Below are positions 37,764-46,308 of a stretch of DNA of 64,000 nucleotides, one piece after another. The notes under the pieces were generated by a model. That model was not told where the DNA came from and did no database searches. It saw only the letters and a list, made by a program, of their open reading frames with translations. The stretch spans positions 1 to 64,000 of the forward strand of contig CAYMLG010000018.1 in assembly GCA_964391195.1 (NCBI GenBank), read 5' to 3'. Every line of letters begins with the position of its first letter. Positions within the stretch are counted from its first letter, which is position 1. Source of the stretch: JAAYXE01 sp964391195. Lineage in GTDB: Bacteria > Chloroflexota > Anaerolineae > Anaerolineales > UBA4823. The position numbers were made by a program, and so were the translations under genes.

Positions 37764-39100
37764 GCCTGCACCTCCTTCCCGCCGGAAAAACTCAGCCCGT
37801 GCTCGTCCATGTATTCCCGCAGCCGCTCCAGCGTAGCGGCGATACCGCAGGCTTCCGTCATCACCTGCCCGGTGGAGAAGCTCAGCCCCGGCCGCAGGCA
37901 GTTCATCAGGCGGAACTCCAGCGGATCGATACCGAGTTTCTGTGCCAGTTCGTCGATCTGCTGCTCGTGTACAATCGCTGCCTGGAACACGCCAAAGCCC
38001 CGGAATGCGCCCGAGATGGGGTTGTTAGTGTAGACGGAGAAGCTGTCGGATTTGTAATGAGGATAGAAATAAGGCCCGCCCAGGTGGAGCGCCATTTTCT
38101 TGATGACAAAGATGCCCAGCGAAGCATAAGGCCCGGTGTCACCGTAGATCACACCTTCCATTGCGGTGAGCTTCCCCTCCCGGTTCGCCCCGGTCCGCAC
38201 ACGCACGTAAGTTGGATGGCGGTGGGTTTGGGTCATCATCGCTTCGTGACGGGAAAAGACCAGCCGCACAGGCCGTCCCGTGCGCTGTGCCAGCAGGGCG
38301 ACGAGGATCTCAGTGGTTACATCATCCTTCCGCCCGAACCCGCCGCCCATGGTCATGTTGGCAACCCGCACCCGATTCATGGGCAGATTGAGCACGATAG
38401 CGATCTGACGCCGGTCGCGGAAGGCGTACTGAGTAGCACTGAGTACATTCAGCAAACCCTCCTGGTCGATCCAGGCAAACCCCGACTCTGGCTCAATCGG
38501 CGCATGGTCCTGACCGTGTGTCTTGTACACATTCTCGACGATCACATCCGCTTCATCGAAGCCGCGCCGGATATCGCCCTTACACACGCGGGTATGATAG
38601 AGAAGATTGCCCTTCTCGTGAACCAGCGGCGCGCCTGGCTTGAGCCCATCGAGGGGAGAGAAGACAGGCGGCAGGGGCTCATACTCGACGTGAATCTTGC
38701 GCAGCGCTTCTTCTGCGGTGAAGGGATCTTCTGCGGCCAGTACTGCCACAGGCTCGCCGACAAAGCGCACCTTCTCTCCTGCCAGCACTTGTTGGTCGGG
38801 GATGGCGATCCCGAACACGTTCTCACCAGGGATATCTCTGGCGGTCAGTACAGCATGTACGCCGGGCGTGGCTGCCGCTTCTGAGGTATCGATCTGTTTT
38901 ACTCGGGCATGTGCATGGGTGCTCATCAACACTTTTCCGTATAGCATGCCCGGCATGCTGATGTCCCCGGCATAAACCGCCTTGCCCGTGATTTTGGGGA
39001 TCGCATCCTTCCGCTGGACAGATTGGCCAACCGGATTATAGCGACCGCCGAGTTGGCCATCTCGGATCAAAGCTTGGAGTCTTTGCTGTTCGATGCTCAT
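37760..39100 (-). CDS. Molybdenum hydroxylase, N-terminal molybdopterin subunit (NdhL-like)
   Basis: 446 residues equal to the first half of an XdhA/CoxL-type subunit. The a/b-hammerhead domain opens with RKDAIPKITGKAVYAGDI. The cofactor motifs GGGFGRK and GAFRGFG follow (about residues 245 and 365). The sequence ends just after LRPGLSFSTGQVMTEACG, where one-piece subunits run on into the domain encoded by the next gene. With the M subunit, the FAD subunit and the 2Fe-2S subunit it makes a four-gene enzyme of the NdhFSLM layout. The enzyme hydroxylates a ring carbon next to nitrogen, or an aldehyde, with water as oxygen source. The substrate is unknown. Confidence 0.88.
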   Translation of the reverse strand: MSIEQQRLQALIRDGQLGGRYNPVGQSVQRKDAIPKITGKAVYAGDISMPGMLYGKVLMSTHAHARVKQIDTSEAAATPGVHAVLTARDIPGENVFGIAIPDQQVLAGEKVRFVGEPVAVLAAEDPFTAEEALRKIHVEYEPLPPVFSPLDGLKPGAPLVHEKGNLLYHTRVCKGDIRRGFDEADVIVENVYKTHGQDHAPIEPESGFAWIDQEGLLNVLSATQYAFRDRRQIAIVLNLPMNRVRVANMTMGGGFGRKDDVTTEILVALLAQRTGRPVRLVFSRHEAMMTQTHRHPTYVRVRTGANREGKLTAMEGVIYGDTGPYASLGIFVIKKMALHLGGPYFYPHYKSDSFSVYTNNPISGAFRGFGVFQAAIVHEQQIDELAQKLGIDPLEFRLMNCLRPGLSFSTGQVMTEACGIAATLERLREYMDEHGLSFSGGKEVQA

Positions 39101-39618
39101 ATTGCCCCCTCCGTATCTGGCGGGACTTCTGAAGTGGCGGGCTCCATCAAGCTCGCTGCGCGTTCGATACCCAGGATGATCTTCTTATATCCCGTGCAGC
39201 GACACAGATTGCCGGAGATCCCCTCGATGATCTCTTGCCGTGTAGGGTGTGGGTTACGTTGGAGCAAACCGATCGCCGAGATCACCATGCCCGGGGTGCA
39301 CATGCCGCATTGGACGCCGCCTTCTTCGACCAGCGCCTGCTGAACAGGGTGCAGCCGCTGGTCGCTGCCAACGCCCTCGATGGTGATCACCGAACTGCCA
39401 ATCGCCCGCTCCATCGGGGTCAGACAGGCCAGGACGCTGCACCCGTCGAGCAGCACCGTACAAGATCCACATTCCCCTTCGCCACAACCTTCTTTCGATC
39501 CGGTTAAGTGCAGGTCATCACGTAAGAAATCCAGCAAACGCCGCCCGGCGCGCGCCGGTTGAGCGATGTGACGGCCATTCACCTCTAATTCCATCCAAAT
39601 CATTTCGTCGCCCATCAC
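39097..39618 (-). CDS. Molybdenum hydroxylase, 2Fe-2S subunit (NdhS/CoxS-like)
   Basis: 173 residues with the two 2Fe-2S centres of the family. The plant-type cluster is GCGEGECGSCTVLLDG with a fourth Cys in VLAC. The helical cluster is formed by QCGMCTPG and LCRCTGY. It passes electrons from the molybdenum site to FAD. It overlaps the next gene (L subunit) by 4 bases, and its own start overlaps the FAD-subunit gene, a continuous coupled set. Confidence 0.93.
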   Translation of the reverse strand: MMGDEMIWMELEVNGRHIAQPARAGRRLLDFLRDDLHLTGSKEGCGEGECGSCTVLLDGCSVLACLTPMERAIGSSVITIEGVGSDQRLHPVQQALVEEGGVQCGMCTPGMVISAIGLLQRNPHPTRQEIIEGISGNLCRCTGYKKIILGIERAASLMEPATSEVPPDTEGAI

Positions 39619-40496
39619 TCTGCCTCCTCTGTGATCTGCAGCTCCAGGCAGGCAGCCCGCAGCGCCTTGATGACACTGACTGCGATCAAATAGCGCCGGA
39701 AGGCCGCACTGCCGCGGACGTCACTGATCGGTGAGGCATCACTGCGAGCCGCATCCCCAGCCCGGTGGAACGTATCTTCGGTGGGCGGTTGTCCGATCAG
39801 AGCCGCTTCAGCCCGCCGGCTGCGGATCGTGGTCGGGGCCACTGCCCCAAGGGCGATCCGGGCGAAATCGATCTGGCCATCCCTGAGATGGAGGACGGCG
39901 GCCGCATTCACCACCGCAATCGCCTGGCTTTTCCGCAGCCCGTATTTGTAAAAAGCTGTCCTCGTGCCATCTGGCGGTATCCGGAAACGTATCGTCCGGA
40001 TCAGTTCACCGGGCAGCAGGTCCAGCTTGCGGTATCCAAGCTGGAAATCTTCGATCGGGATACGCCGCTCCCCGTTCAGCCCGCACACCACCACCTGGGC
40101 CTCCAACGCATACAGACAGGGCAAGGCGTCAGCCGCGGGTGAAGCGTTACCGATATTGCCTCCAATGGTGGCCATATTCTGGATTTGAGCGGCCCCAATC
40201 TGCCTGGCGGCCTGGGCGAGAAGGCTGGCATGTTGGTGTACGAGCGATGAACGGGCAATTTCGGCGAAGGTAGTCGCCGCGCCGATACAGATTTCGCCAT
40301 CTTCTACCCAAACCCCGCACAGTTCCGGCACCCGGCTGATGTCGATCACCGTGTCCGCCGAGAGGATTCGTTCGTGGAGCTGGAGCATCAGGTCGGTCCC
40401 GCCGGCCAACAACCGCGCCCGTCCGCCTTCGGCGTGTTTGAGCATTTCGACAGCTTCGGCAAGCGATTGGGCCCGCAGGTAACGTTTGTACAACAT
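39615..40496 (-). CDS. Molybdenum hydroxylase, FAD subunit (NdhF/CoxM-like)
   Basis: 293 residues of the CoxM/CutM type. The FAD-binding motifs are LLAGGTDLMLQLHE (about residue 31) and ATIGGNIGNASPAAD (about 110), and the C-terminal CO-dehydrogenase flavoprotein domain follows. It takes electrons from the 2Fe-2S subunit and passes them to the final acceptor, NAD(P) or a ferredoxin-like partner. Stop and start codons overlap with the downstream gene (39615-39618). Confidence 0.92.
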   Translation of the reverse strand: MLYKRYLRAQSLAEAVEMLKHAEGGRARLLAGGTDLMLQLHERILSADTVIDISRVPELCGVWVEDGEICIGAATTFAEIARSSLVHQHASLLAQAARQIGAAQIQNMATIGGNIGNASPAADALPCLYALEAQVVVCGLNGERRIPIEDFQLGYRKLDLLPGELIRTIRFRIPPDGTRTAFYKYGLRKSQAIAVVNAAAVLHLRDGQIDFARIALGAVAPTTIRSRRAEAALIGQPPTEDTFHRAGDAARSDASPISDVRGSAAFRRYLIAVSVIKALRAACLELQITEEAE

Positions 40497-40524
40497 GCGA
40501 ATGTCCTCCTACAGCCGGGCCTGG

Positions 40525-40896
40525 TTATTGATCGACGACCAGATCGCGGATGACCTTCGCCTGGCTGAACGGCTGAACGATGACATGGCTGCCAGGATCC
40601 AGCGGCACTTTACAACCTTTGGTCAACTTGCCGTTCACCCCGACGCGTACATGGCAGGTCCCACAAATCCCGCGCCCGCACTGCTGGTTCCGGAAAGCCA
40701 GGGTAGGATCCTGTTTCTCGTAGATCTCACGCAGCAGGGTAAAGATGCTCATGCGGTGTCGATAGGGGACCACGTAGGTCTGCATGCGCGGCTCAGCGTC
40801 CTTCGTCGGGTCGAAGCGGAAGATCTCGGCTGTAACCGGCTCGCCAATGATGGGTTCTGCCTCTGGGTTGCTCTTGAGAATATGGGACATACTCAA
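40525..40896 (-). CDS. 2Fe-2S protein equal to the N-terminal half of SdhB/FrdB
   Basis: 123 residues. The opening (VTAEIFRFDP...) and the cluster motif CGRGICGTCHVRV with a fourth Cys in LTKGC are those of the plant-type 2Fe-2S domain of fumarate reductase or succinate dehydrogenase iron-sulfur subunits. The second domain with the 3Fe-4S and 4Fe-4S clusters is absent and the gene ends cleanly at TGA. It overlaps the flavoprotein gene by 4 bases and so is its partner. It probably carries electrons between that flavoprotein and a soluble donor or acceptor, since there is no membrane anchor gene. Confidence 0.82.
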   Translation of the reverse strand: MSMSHILKSNPEAEPIIGEPVTAEIFRFDPTKDAEPRMQTYVVPYRHRMSIFTLLREIYEKQDPTLAFRNQQCGRGICGTCHVRVGVNGKLTKGCKVPLDPGSHVIVQPFSQAKVIRDLVVDQ

Positions 40897-42674
40897 CCTC
40901 CTTGATAGCCTTCCAAGACGCCCGCTTCCACCAGAGCCTGGTCAGCAGCCCGCCGTTCTTTGCTGCGGTCTTTCAACCGGATCACCGGGGCCGTGGTGAT
41001 TTCATAGCCAGTCAATGCCCGGCGGACGATGGTATGCTTTTCCCATTCGGGGCGCATGGCGGGGAAGTCTGTGCGCCAGTGATGGCCGCGGCTCTCCTCG
41101 CGAGCCAGGGCCGAAACCGCAATCAACTCGCCCAACTCGATCATATGCAGCGCCTCGATCGCTTCCTCCCATTCGTAATTGAATACTCGGTGGCTGGCAT
41201 CGACGCGCACACAAGGGGCGTCTTCCTCGCGCATATTGCGGAACGCCTGAATGGCCTGCTCCAGGCCTTGAGCGTCGCGCTTGTAATGAACGTAATCGTG
41301 CATCACACCTTTGATCTTGCGCTTGAGATCGATGGGGCGCAGTTGGAACCGGTCGCGGGTGTCGAGCAGGCCTTCCAAACGCTGGACTTCGTGCTCAACT
41401 TCGGCTGCGTCGAGCGCGACCTGCGGAGCAGACCGCACATATTCGGCCGCCGCCATCCCCGATCGCCGGCCAAAAACTTGCGTCTCGGCCAGGGCGTTGC
41501 CGCTCGTCCGGTTGGCCCCGTGCACGTTTCCACTCACCTCACCCGCAGCGAACAGTCCGGGCAAGGTCGTCTGCCCCCACTCGTTGATCCGGACGCCGCC
41601 CAGGGTATAGTGTGTGATCGGCATGACCTCGATCGGCTCCTTAAGCACGTCGATGTTCAGATCGCGGAGTTGGTCGTAGGGCAGGGAGTCCAGGCGGGTG
41701 AGGATCTGTCGTATCTCCTCACCACTTTTTGGCGACTTGGAGAGATCGATATAAACACCGCCATGAGGGGTGCCCCGGCCCTCTTCGATCTCCCGGAACA
41801 TCAACTTCATCATCACATCCCGCACGGGCAGTGCCTGGGTTTCCGGGAGGAAAGGTTGGCCCAGACCGTTCAGCATCTTACCGGCGCAGTATTTGGGGGT
41901 CATCAAGCCTTCGTACTGCACCAGCGTGCCCTCCACCTCCGGCGGATAGCACAGCCCGGCGGGGTAGAACAGCATCATCTCCAGGTCCACCAGGTCAGCT
42001 CCCACCTGGTAGGCCAGGTACACACCTTCGCCGGTCAGACCGGGCTCCGTGTCGGTCCAGCGCCATAATTCCGGATAGCCACCGGTGGCCAGGATAACTG
42101 CCGGCGCCTGAATCGAAACCACCCGCCCGCCTCGCATATCGAGCGCTACCAATCCGGTAATTCGCTCTCCGTTGCTCAGCAAACGGGTGGTGACCAGGTC
42201 TTCTAACAGGGTGATGTTCTCGTACTTGAGCATCTCCCTGCGGAGCCCGGCGGCCATGGCATAGCCATTTCCCATGATCACCAGGTTGCGTTCGTATGAG
42301 TGCCCGGGATGAACCACCTGAAGAAAATGGCCATTCTCCTTGGTACGGAATTTCACCCCATAGCTGTACATATCCATCGCCCGATCGGTGGCCTCTTTGG
42401 TGAGGACGTCAATCAGGTTTTCATCTCCCAGGTAACGACCTTCGAAGCAGGTGTCCTCGAACGCAATATCGGGGTTATCCCGGTCGTCCTCCATGGCAAA
42501 TGCCGCCTGGTATGATGGACAGGCCATTGGGGTGGCGCCGCTGCGCGCTGCCTGACCTTTGGTCAGCAGGATGACGCGCACCCCTTGTTCGGCTGCGGCT
42601 ATTGCAGCGCGCATGCCTGCCCCCCCAGCCCCAACGATAACTACATCCGTTTCCAAAGTTTCTACGTTCGGCAT
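40893..42674 (-). CDS. Fumarate-reductase/succinate-dehydrogenase-like flavoprotein
   Basis: 593 residues of the SdhA/FrdA/AprA family. The FAD motif is VIVGAGGAGMRAAIAA at residue 12. The central substrate domain has THYTLGGVRINEWGQT and the C-terminal FAD contact has LFAAGEVSGNVHGANRTSGN. The helical C-terminal domain is present. No membrane subunit or 4Fe-4S protein accompanies it, so it is not respiratory Sdh. It likely reduces or oxidises a C=C bond in a pathway intermediate. The ATG is preceded by AGGAGA, and the IclR gene lies 126 bases upstream. Confidence 0.85.
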   Translation of the reverse strand: MPNVETLETDVVIVGAGGAGMRAAIAAAEQGVRVILLTKGQAARSGATPMACPSYQAAFAMEDDRDNPDIAFEDTCFEGRYLGDENLIDVLTKEATDRAMDMYSYGVKFRTKENGHFLQVVHPGHSYERNLVIMGNGYAMAAGLRREMLKYENITLLEDLVTTRLLSNGERITGLVALDMRGGRVVSIQAPAVILATGGYPELWRWTDTEPGLTGEGVYLAYQVGADLVDLEMMLFYPAGLCYPPEVEGTLVQYEGLMTPKYCAGKMLNGLGQPFLPETQALPVRDVMMKLMFREIEEGRGTPHGGVYIDLSKSPKSGEEIRQILTRLDSLPYDQLRDLNIDVLKEPIEVMPITHYTLGGVRINEWGQTTLPGLFAAGEVSGNVHGANRTSGNALAETQVFGRRSGMAAAEYVRSAPQVALDAAEVEHEVQRLEGLLDTRDRFQLRPIDLKRKIKGVMHDYVHYKRDAQGLEQAIQAFRNMREEDAPCVRVDASHRVFNYEWEEAIEALHMIELGELIAVSALAREESRGHHWRTDFPAMRPEWEKHTIVRRALTGYEITTAPVIRLKDRSKERRAADQALVEAGVLEGYQGG

Positions 42675-42800
42675 ATTCTCTCCTATTCGAAGATATATCG
42701 ACCACCAACGGTCCGTCAGGACAACAGCGGGGCTACCTTTGTAAAGAAACGTTTTAAAGATGGGGTAAACGATGCGGTAATGGCCGGCTTATAGAAAGGA

Positions 42801-43589
42801 TCAGTCGCCTTGATAGCCAAGCGCCCGGCTTGCTTCCATGGCCATCCGTTTAATATGTGGGACCCAGTCGAGGTGATCCTTTTGCAAGATGCGGCCGATG
42901 AGTCCAACGATGCTGAGAGCAGCCACCGGCCGGTTCAACCGGTCACGAATAGCGCTGGCCAGGGCCCAAACTCCCATATTGGATTCTTCATTGTCGTAGG
43001 CATAGCCACATTCAGCCGCTTCTTTCAGCAGCGCTTTTAACTTTGCTCGCGTGGTCACCGTGTTGGGAGTGAATACCTGCAGCTCTTCTTGCGGATAGAG
43101 GCGATCGATCTCGCTCTCCGGCAGGCAGGAAAGCATCACCTTCCCTGACCCTGTGGCGTGAGCAGCCAGGGTCGTGCCGACCGGGTTGACGATCTGCAGT
43201 ACGCCTTCGCCAACCACTTTATGGATGAAAACGATCAGGTCCCCTCGAAGGACGGTCAGGCTGGTAGTCTCACCCGTCAGCCGGCTCAACTGCTTCATGT
43301 ATGGCTCGGAGATCTGGATCAGATCCACTTGTTCGTAATAGCTGCTCGCCAACTGGCCGACTTTGTGCCCCAGGTGGTACAGCATCGTCTGCTCGTTGCG
43401 GACCAGATACCCTTTCAGCACCAGGGTGGTGAGAATGTTGTACAGACTGCTAAACGGGATCTTGAAGTGCACCTGAATGTCCGTCAGCGTCGCCCCACCG
43501 GGGTGCTCTGCCAGGAAATCCAGGATATCCAGCGTCCTCGCAGCCGACTTGACCAGTTCCTTATGATTTAAACCGGCCTTACCTGCCAT
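42801..43589 (-). CDS. IclR-family transcriptional regulator
   Basis: 262 residues. An N-terminal winged HTH (ATLTDIQVHFKIPFSSLYNIL) is followed by the IclR ligand-binding domain with the motifs HATGSGKVMLSCLP and CGYAYDNEESNMGVWALASAI. IclR proteins respond to small acids from aromatic or sugar breakdown and usually sit beside the genes they control. This one is the first gene of the minus-strand catabolic operon and has AGAGG upstream of its ATG. A TATAAT promoter lies about 45 bases ahead. Confidence 0.93.
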   Translation of the reverse strand: MAGKAGLNHKELVKSAARTLDILDFLAEHPGGATLTDIQVHFKIPFSSLYNILTTLVLKGYLVRNEQTMLYHLGHKVGQLASSYYEQVDLIQISEPYMKQLSRLTGETTSLTVLRGDLIVFIHKVVGEGVLQIVNPVGTTLAAHATGSGKVMLSCLPESEIDRLYPQEELQVFTPNTVTTRAKLKALLKEAAECGYAYDNEESNMGVWALASAIRDRLNRPVAALSIVGLIGRILQKDHLDWVPHIKRMAMEASRALGYQGD

Positions 43590-43631
43590 GCTTATACCTC
43601 TTGTTTTTCACACACATGAAATCGTTTCTCT

Positions 43632-43659
43632 ATTATAGAATCGATATTCCGATAATCAA
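43632..43659 (-). promoter_or_regulatory. Promoter of the iclR-led operon with a palindrome between -35 and -10
   Basis: On the minus strand, TTGATT (43659-43654), a 16-base spacer and TATAAT (43637-43632) form a good sigma-70 promoter. The spacer contains GAAT-ATCG-ATTC, a short inverted repeat, in an AT-rich patch. Repressor binding there would block the promoter, which fits autoregulation by IclR; that is inference. Confidence 0.65.
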
Positions 43660-43726
43660 TCATGTTGAATGTCACCTTTCTTATATGACATTTGTCGGAG
43701 GAAGGTTGAATACCACGCCGCCGCAA

Positions 43727-43879
43727 CTGCACGGGCACAGTCTGCACCTGAATGAGAGCCTGGGGGTCTACGTGCTCCACGCCTGGATTTGGAAGAATAA
43801 TCCAGCGGGGATGTTCGAGGACTGGAACCCCAAGGTCTCCTGCCCGCAAGGTCCCCCGCCCATGAGCGAATCGCAGTGA
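43727..43879 (+). pseudogene. C-terminal remnant of a conserved secreted protein
   Basis: The 50 codons before the TGA at 43877 read LHGHSLHLNESLGVYVLHAW, then WIWKNNPAGMFEDWNPKV. As I recall it, this is the conserved end of larger uncharacterised secreted proteins in which a substrate-like domain finishes with HxWIWKxNPAGMFxxWNP. The codons upstream (43601-43726) do not continue such a protein, and no start with a ribosome site is present. I take it as the tail of a deleted gene. It lies just upstream of the IclR operon, on the opposite strand. Confidence 0.55.
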
Positions 43880-44312
43880 TGGCGAGGCTCAGGGTACACC
43901 CTGCAGGGACGCCCTGCGGCAGATTCGAACCCCCACCGGTGTGGGGGTTCTTCCTTTTGCTGAGCTGTTAAGACAAAAACCGGTCGTTTAGAATAGCCGT
44001 CGAGTACTTGGCGGTGACGGCCTTCGAGCAAATCAACGTTACAATAATTGATGTGGATAGCATCCCTCTCTGACCTGTGCTGCGGGTCGAGACGCAGTGT
44101 ATCCACAGGGGAAAACGACGCCGGGATTCTGACCGGCGCGCTGGTGAATTCCGAGGCGCAGCCTGTCTCAGTTAATCGTGCAACAAATCGCCCGGTATTC
44201 CGTAGACATTATTGAAAGCAGGACAAACAAAACACGGGAGCGGCGGACCGGCCGATCCGGCCTGGCTCGGGCCGCCCCGGATGACTAGACTGGCAATTCA
44301 AGGAGGCATTTC
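43880..44312. other. Intergenic stretch with one terminator
   Basis: Apart from the hairpin at 43927-43950 I see no gene. A CCGG-rich patch (44242-44280) can fold on itself. No tRNA cloverleaf or riboswitch was recognised. Confidence 0.5.
43927..43950 (+). terminator. Terminator after the gene remnant
   Basis: GAACCCCCAC and GTGGGGGTTC pair perfectly around a CGGT loop, and TTCCTTTTG follows. It is a standard rho-independent terminator that still marks the end of the lost gene. Confidence 0.8.
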
Positions 44313-44537
44313 ATGGACAACCGTCCCGGTTGTTTAGGCGGACTGCTCCGCCTGGCGTTCATCACCTGGATTTTCGACTGGCTGCAGGATAATTTCGGTT
44401 TCGGGAAGGGTTTATCCTGTTCGGGCTGTGGCTGCGGGTTGATCCTGTTGATCATCTTCGTGGCGCTAGTATGCTCTACCCTCACTGGCACCGACTGGGG
44501 CCGCCTGTGGTGGCTGGCCGCCTCGCTGCCGTTCTAA
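44313..44537 (+). CDS. Small membrane protein, function unknown
   Basis: 74 residues. AAGGAGG lies 6-7 bases before the ATG, a strong ribosome site. The sequence has an N-terminal amphipathic stretch (GGLLRLAFITWIFDWLQD), a Gly-Phe loop with CSGCGCG, and one membrane helix (GLILLIIFVALVC). Two aromatic patches follow. It stands alone between two non-coding gaps. The Cys-rich CSGCGCG before the helix might bind a metal or be acylated; neither can be shown. Confidence 0.65.
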   Translation: MDNRPGCLGGLLRLAFITWIFDWLQDNFGFGKGLSCSGCGCGLILLIIFVALVCSTLTGTDWGRLWWLAASLPF

Positions 44538-44574
44538 CCGGTCGAGGCGTCCCGAACATAGTTTTGCGTTCCTC

Positions 44575-44628
44575 GTGTCCTTTGTGGGGAACCACAGGCG
44601 CGCGCAGTCGGCTAACCACAAAGGACAC
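44575..44628. repeat. Inverted repeat element
   Basis: A perfect 13-pair inverted repeat (GTGTCCTTTGTGG at 44575-44587 with its complement at 44616-44628) encloses 28 bases. The wording CCTTTGTGG/CCACAAAGG resembles the CTCTGTGG elements seen elsewhere in the window. It could terminate the small membrane protein gene but has no T-run. Confidence 0.55.
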
Positions 44629-44771
44629 CAGGGGTCTCCGCGGCGCACTTCCGGTTGAAAGTGGCCCCTGAACGAGAGTGTGAGGCGGGTAACTCATGGT
44701 ATCATGGGTCCATTGTCCATCTCTGTTGGGCATGGAGCGAGCCTATCTCGCAATCTCAGCAGGAGAATGCC

Positions 44772-45614
44772 ATGGTACACATTATTGCCGATACCACTTC
44801 TTGCTTACAGCCCCATATCGCTGCCCGTTATCATATCCCCATTATTCCCCAAGTCATCAACTTTGGCTCGGAATCCTACCTGGAAGGCGTGGACATGGAC
44901 ATATCCATGTTCATGCAGCGCCTGAAGAGTTCCTCGCAGCTCCCAAAAACCGCCGCCCCTCCGCCGGAACTGTTCGTGAAAGAGTTCGAACGCCTGCGGA
45001 CGACGGGCGAGCCGGTGATCTGCATCCACCCTTCGACGGAAGTCAGCGGGACGGTGCGCTCGGCCACCGTGGCAGCCCAGGACTTCCCGGACATGGATAT
45101 CCGCATCATCGACACGCGCACCGTCGCCAGCCCGCTGGGCACCATCGTGACCCGGGCGGCGGAATGGGCCGCGGCGGGGAAGGATCCCGACGAGATCATC
45201 GCCCTGGTGGAAGACATGAGCCGCCGCTGCCGGGTGTACTTCCTGGTTGACACCCTGGAGTACCTGGCGCGGGGCGGGCGGATCGGCGGGGCCTCTGCCC
45301 TGCTGGGCAGCGTGCTCCAAATCAAGCCGATCCTGACTTTTCGGGACGGCAAGGTGGACGCCTACGAACGCGAGCGCACCCACAAGCGCGCCGTCGCCCG
45401 GCTGAAGGAAATCGTGTTGGAGCAGATCCCGCGCGGAGGCAGCGGCGACCTGAGCGTGATGCACGCCGGCGTGCCGGAAGAAGGGGAATGCCTTGCAAAG
45501 GAGCTTGGGGCGCTGACCGGGCAGGCCGATGTGGTGGTCACCGACGTTCCACCCGCCATCGTGACACACGGCGGGCCGGGGGTCCTCGGCGTGGGCTTTT
45601 TCGTCGCCCCGTAA
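44772..45614 (+). CDS. DegV-family fatty-acid-binding protein
   Basis: 280 residues, the length of DegV/FakB proteins. It begins VHIIADTTSCL, the family's opening DSTxxL-type motif, and has the Ser/Thr-Glu-Val-Ser-Gly loop (PSTEVSGT) that holds the fatty acid head group, and LEYLARGGRIGGASAL in the middle. FakB proteins present fatty acids to the FakA kinase; FakA is not in this window. AGGAG lies six bases before the ATG. A perfect terminator follows. A FadR-like regulator and lipid genes lie 1.6 kb downstream, which may or may not be related. Confidence 0.88.
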   Translation: MVHIIADTTSCLQPHIAARYHIPIIPQVINFGSESYLEGVDMDISMFMQRLKSSSQLPKTAAPPPELFVKEFERLRTTGEPVICIHPSTEVSGTVRSATVAAQDFPDMDIRIIDTRTVASPLGTIVTRAAEWAAAGKDPDEIIALVEDMSRRCRVYFLVDTLEYLARGGRIGGASALLGSVLQIKPILTFRDGKVDAYERERTHKRAVARLKEIVLEQIPRGGSGDLSVMHAGVPEEGECLAKELGALTGQADVVVTDVPPAIVTHGGPGVLGVGFFVAP

Positions 45615-45642
45615 TCCCCTGAATCTATATACTCTGTGGAAA

Positions 45643-45684
45643 CCGGCGGTGGATGTGGACCTACATCCACCGCCGGCTTTTTTT
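45643..45684 (+). terminator. Rho-independent terminator of the degV gene
   Basis: A perfect 14-pair stem (45643-45656 with 45663-45676), a 6-base loop and seven T after CTT. Textbook form. Confidence 0.92.
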
Positions 45685-45767
45685 GCACATCTCGCATTGG
45701 CAACCCGCAACCCAGACCCGCCCACTTCGCGCAACCGGCCAACCACCCCGGTCACCATCCGATCCCC

Positions 45768-45838
45768 CACGGGCGCGTAGGGCACGGCGGGAGGGTCCAC
45801 GGTTTTAGTTGGTTTACGGTGCAGCCGTGCCCATGCGA
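45768..45838. repeat. Direct repeat A, copy 1
   Basis: Begins CACGGGCGCGTAG and ends GTGCAGCCGTGCCCATGCG. It matches 46238-46308 with few differences. Similar AACCCAGACCCGCCC phrases precede both copies, so the repeated unit may be about 140 bases. Confidence 0.75.
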
Positions 45839-46237
45839 TTGGCATATCGTCTCCATGGCCGGGACACGGCTGCATGTTTTACCGTTTTGGGTGATTTATG
45901 GCCAATGCCATGTCCCTACATGTCTTCGATGCTGCAATCTCCAAAGGTAAAGCCACACCTTCTAGGACCACCCTAGCGAAATTTGACGTTCTAACCACGG
46001 GCCCGTTTAAATTGGGTGCACAATCCGGGGAACTGGCGTTCATTTCTACCCTCTTATCCAATGAGTTGCAACCGATGGCAAGGTGAACGCCCCCCAACCA
46101 GGTAGGGGCGGGTCATTGATTCAGGCGAGAGCCCCCAGTCCAAGACACACCATCCTCAGCCCAACCCCGCTTACCCGCAAACCCAGACCCGCCCCCGATG
46201 GTCCACGAACGCCACCCATCCGCAACCAGACCCGCCC

Positions 46238-46308
46238 CACGGGCGCGTAGGGGCACGGCGGGCAGGTTCATGGTTTTTGTTGGTTTACGGTGCAGCCGTG
46301 CCCATACG
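46238..46308. repeat. Direct repeat A, copy 2
   Basis: Second copy of repeat A, 470 bases downstream in the same orientation. It shares TTGGTTTACGGTGCAGCCGT exactly with copy 1. Confidence 0.75.

Noticed and set aside
44242..44290. tRNA or riboswitch in the GC-rich patch before the small membrane protein gene
   Set aside because: No cloverleaf, T-loop or known riboswitch core could be read there.
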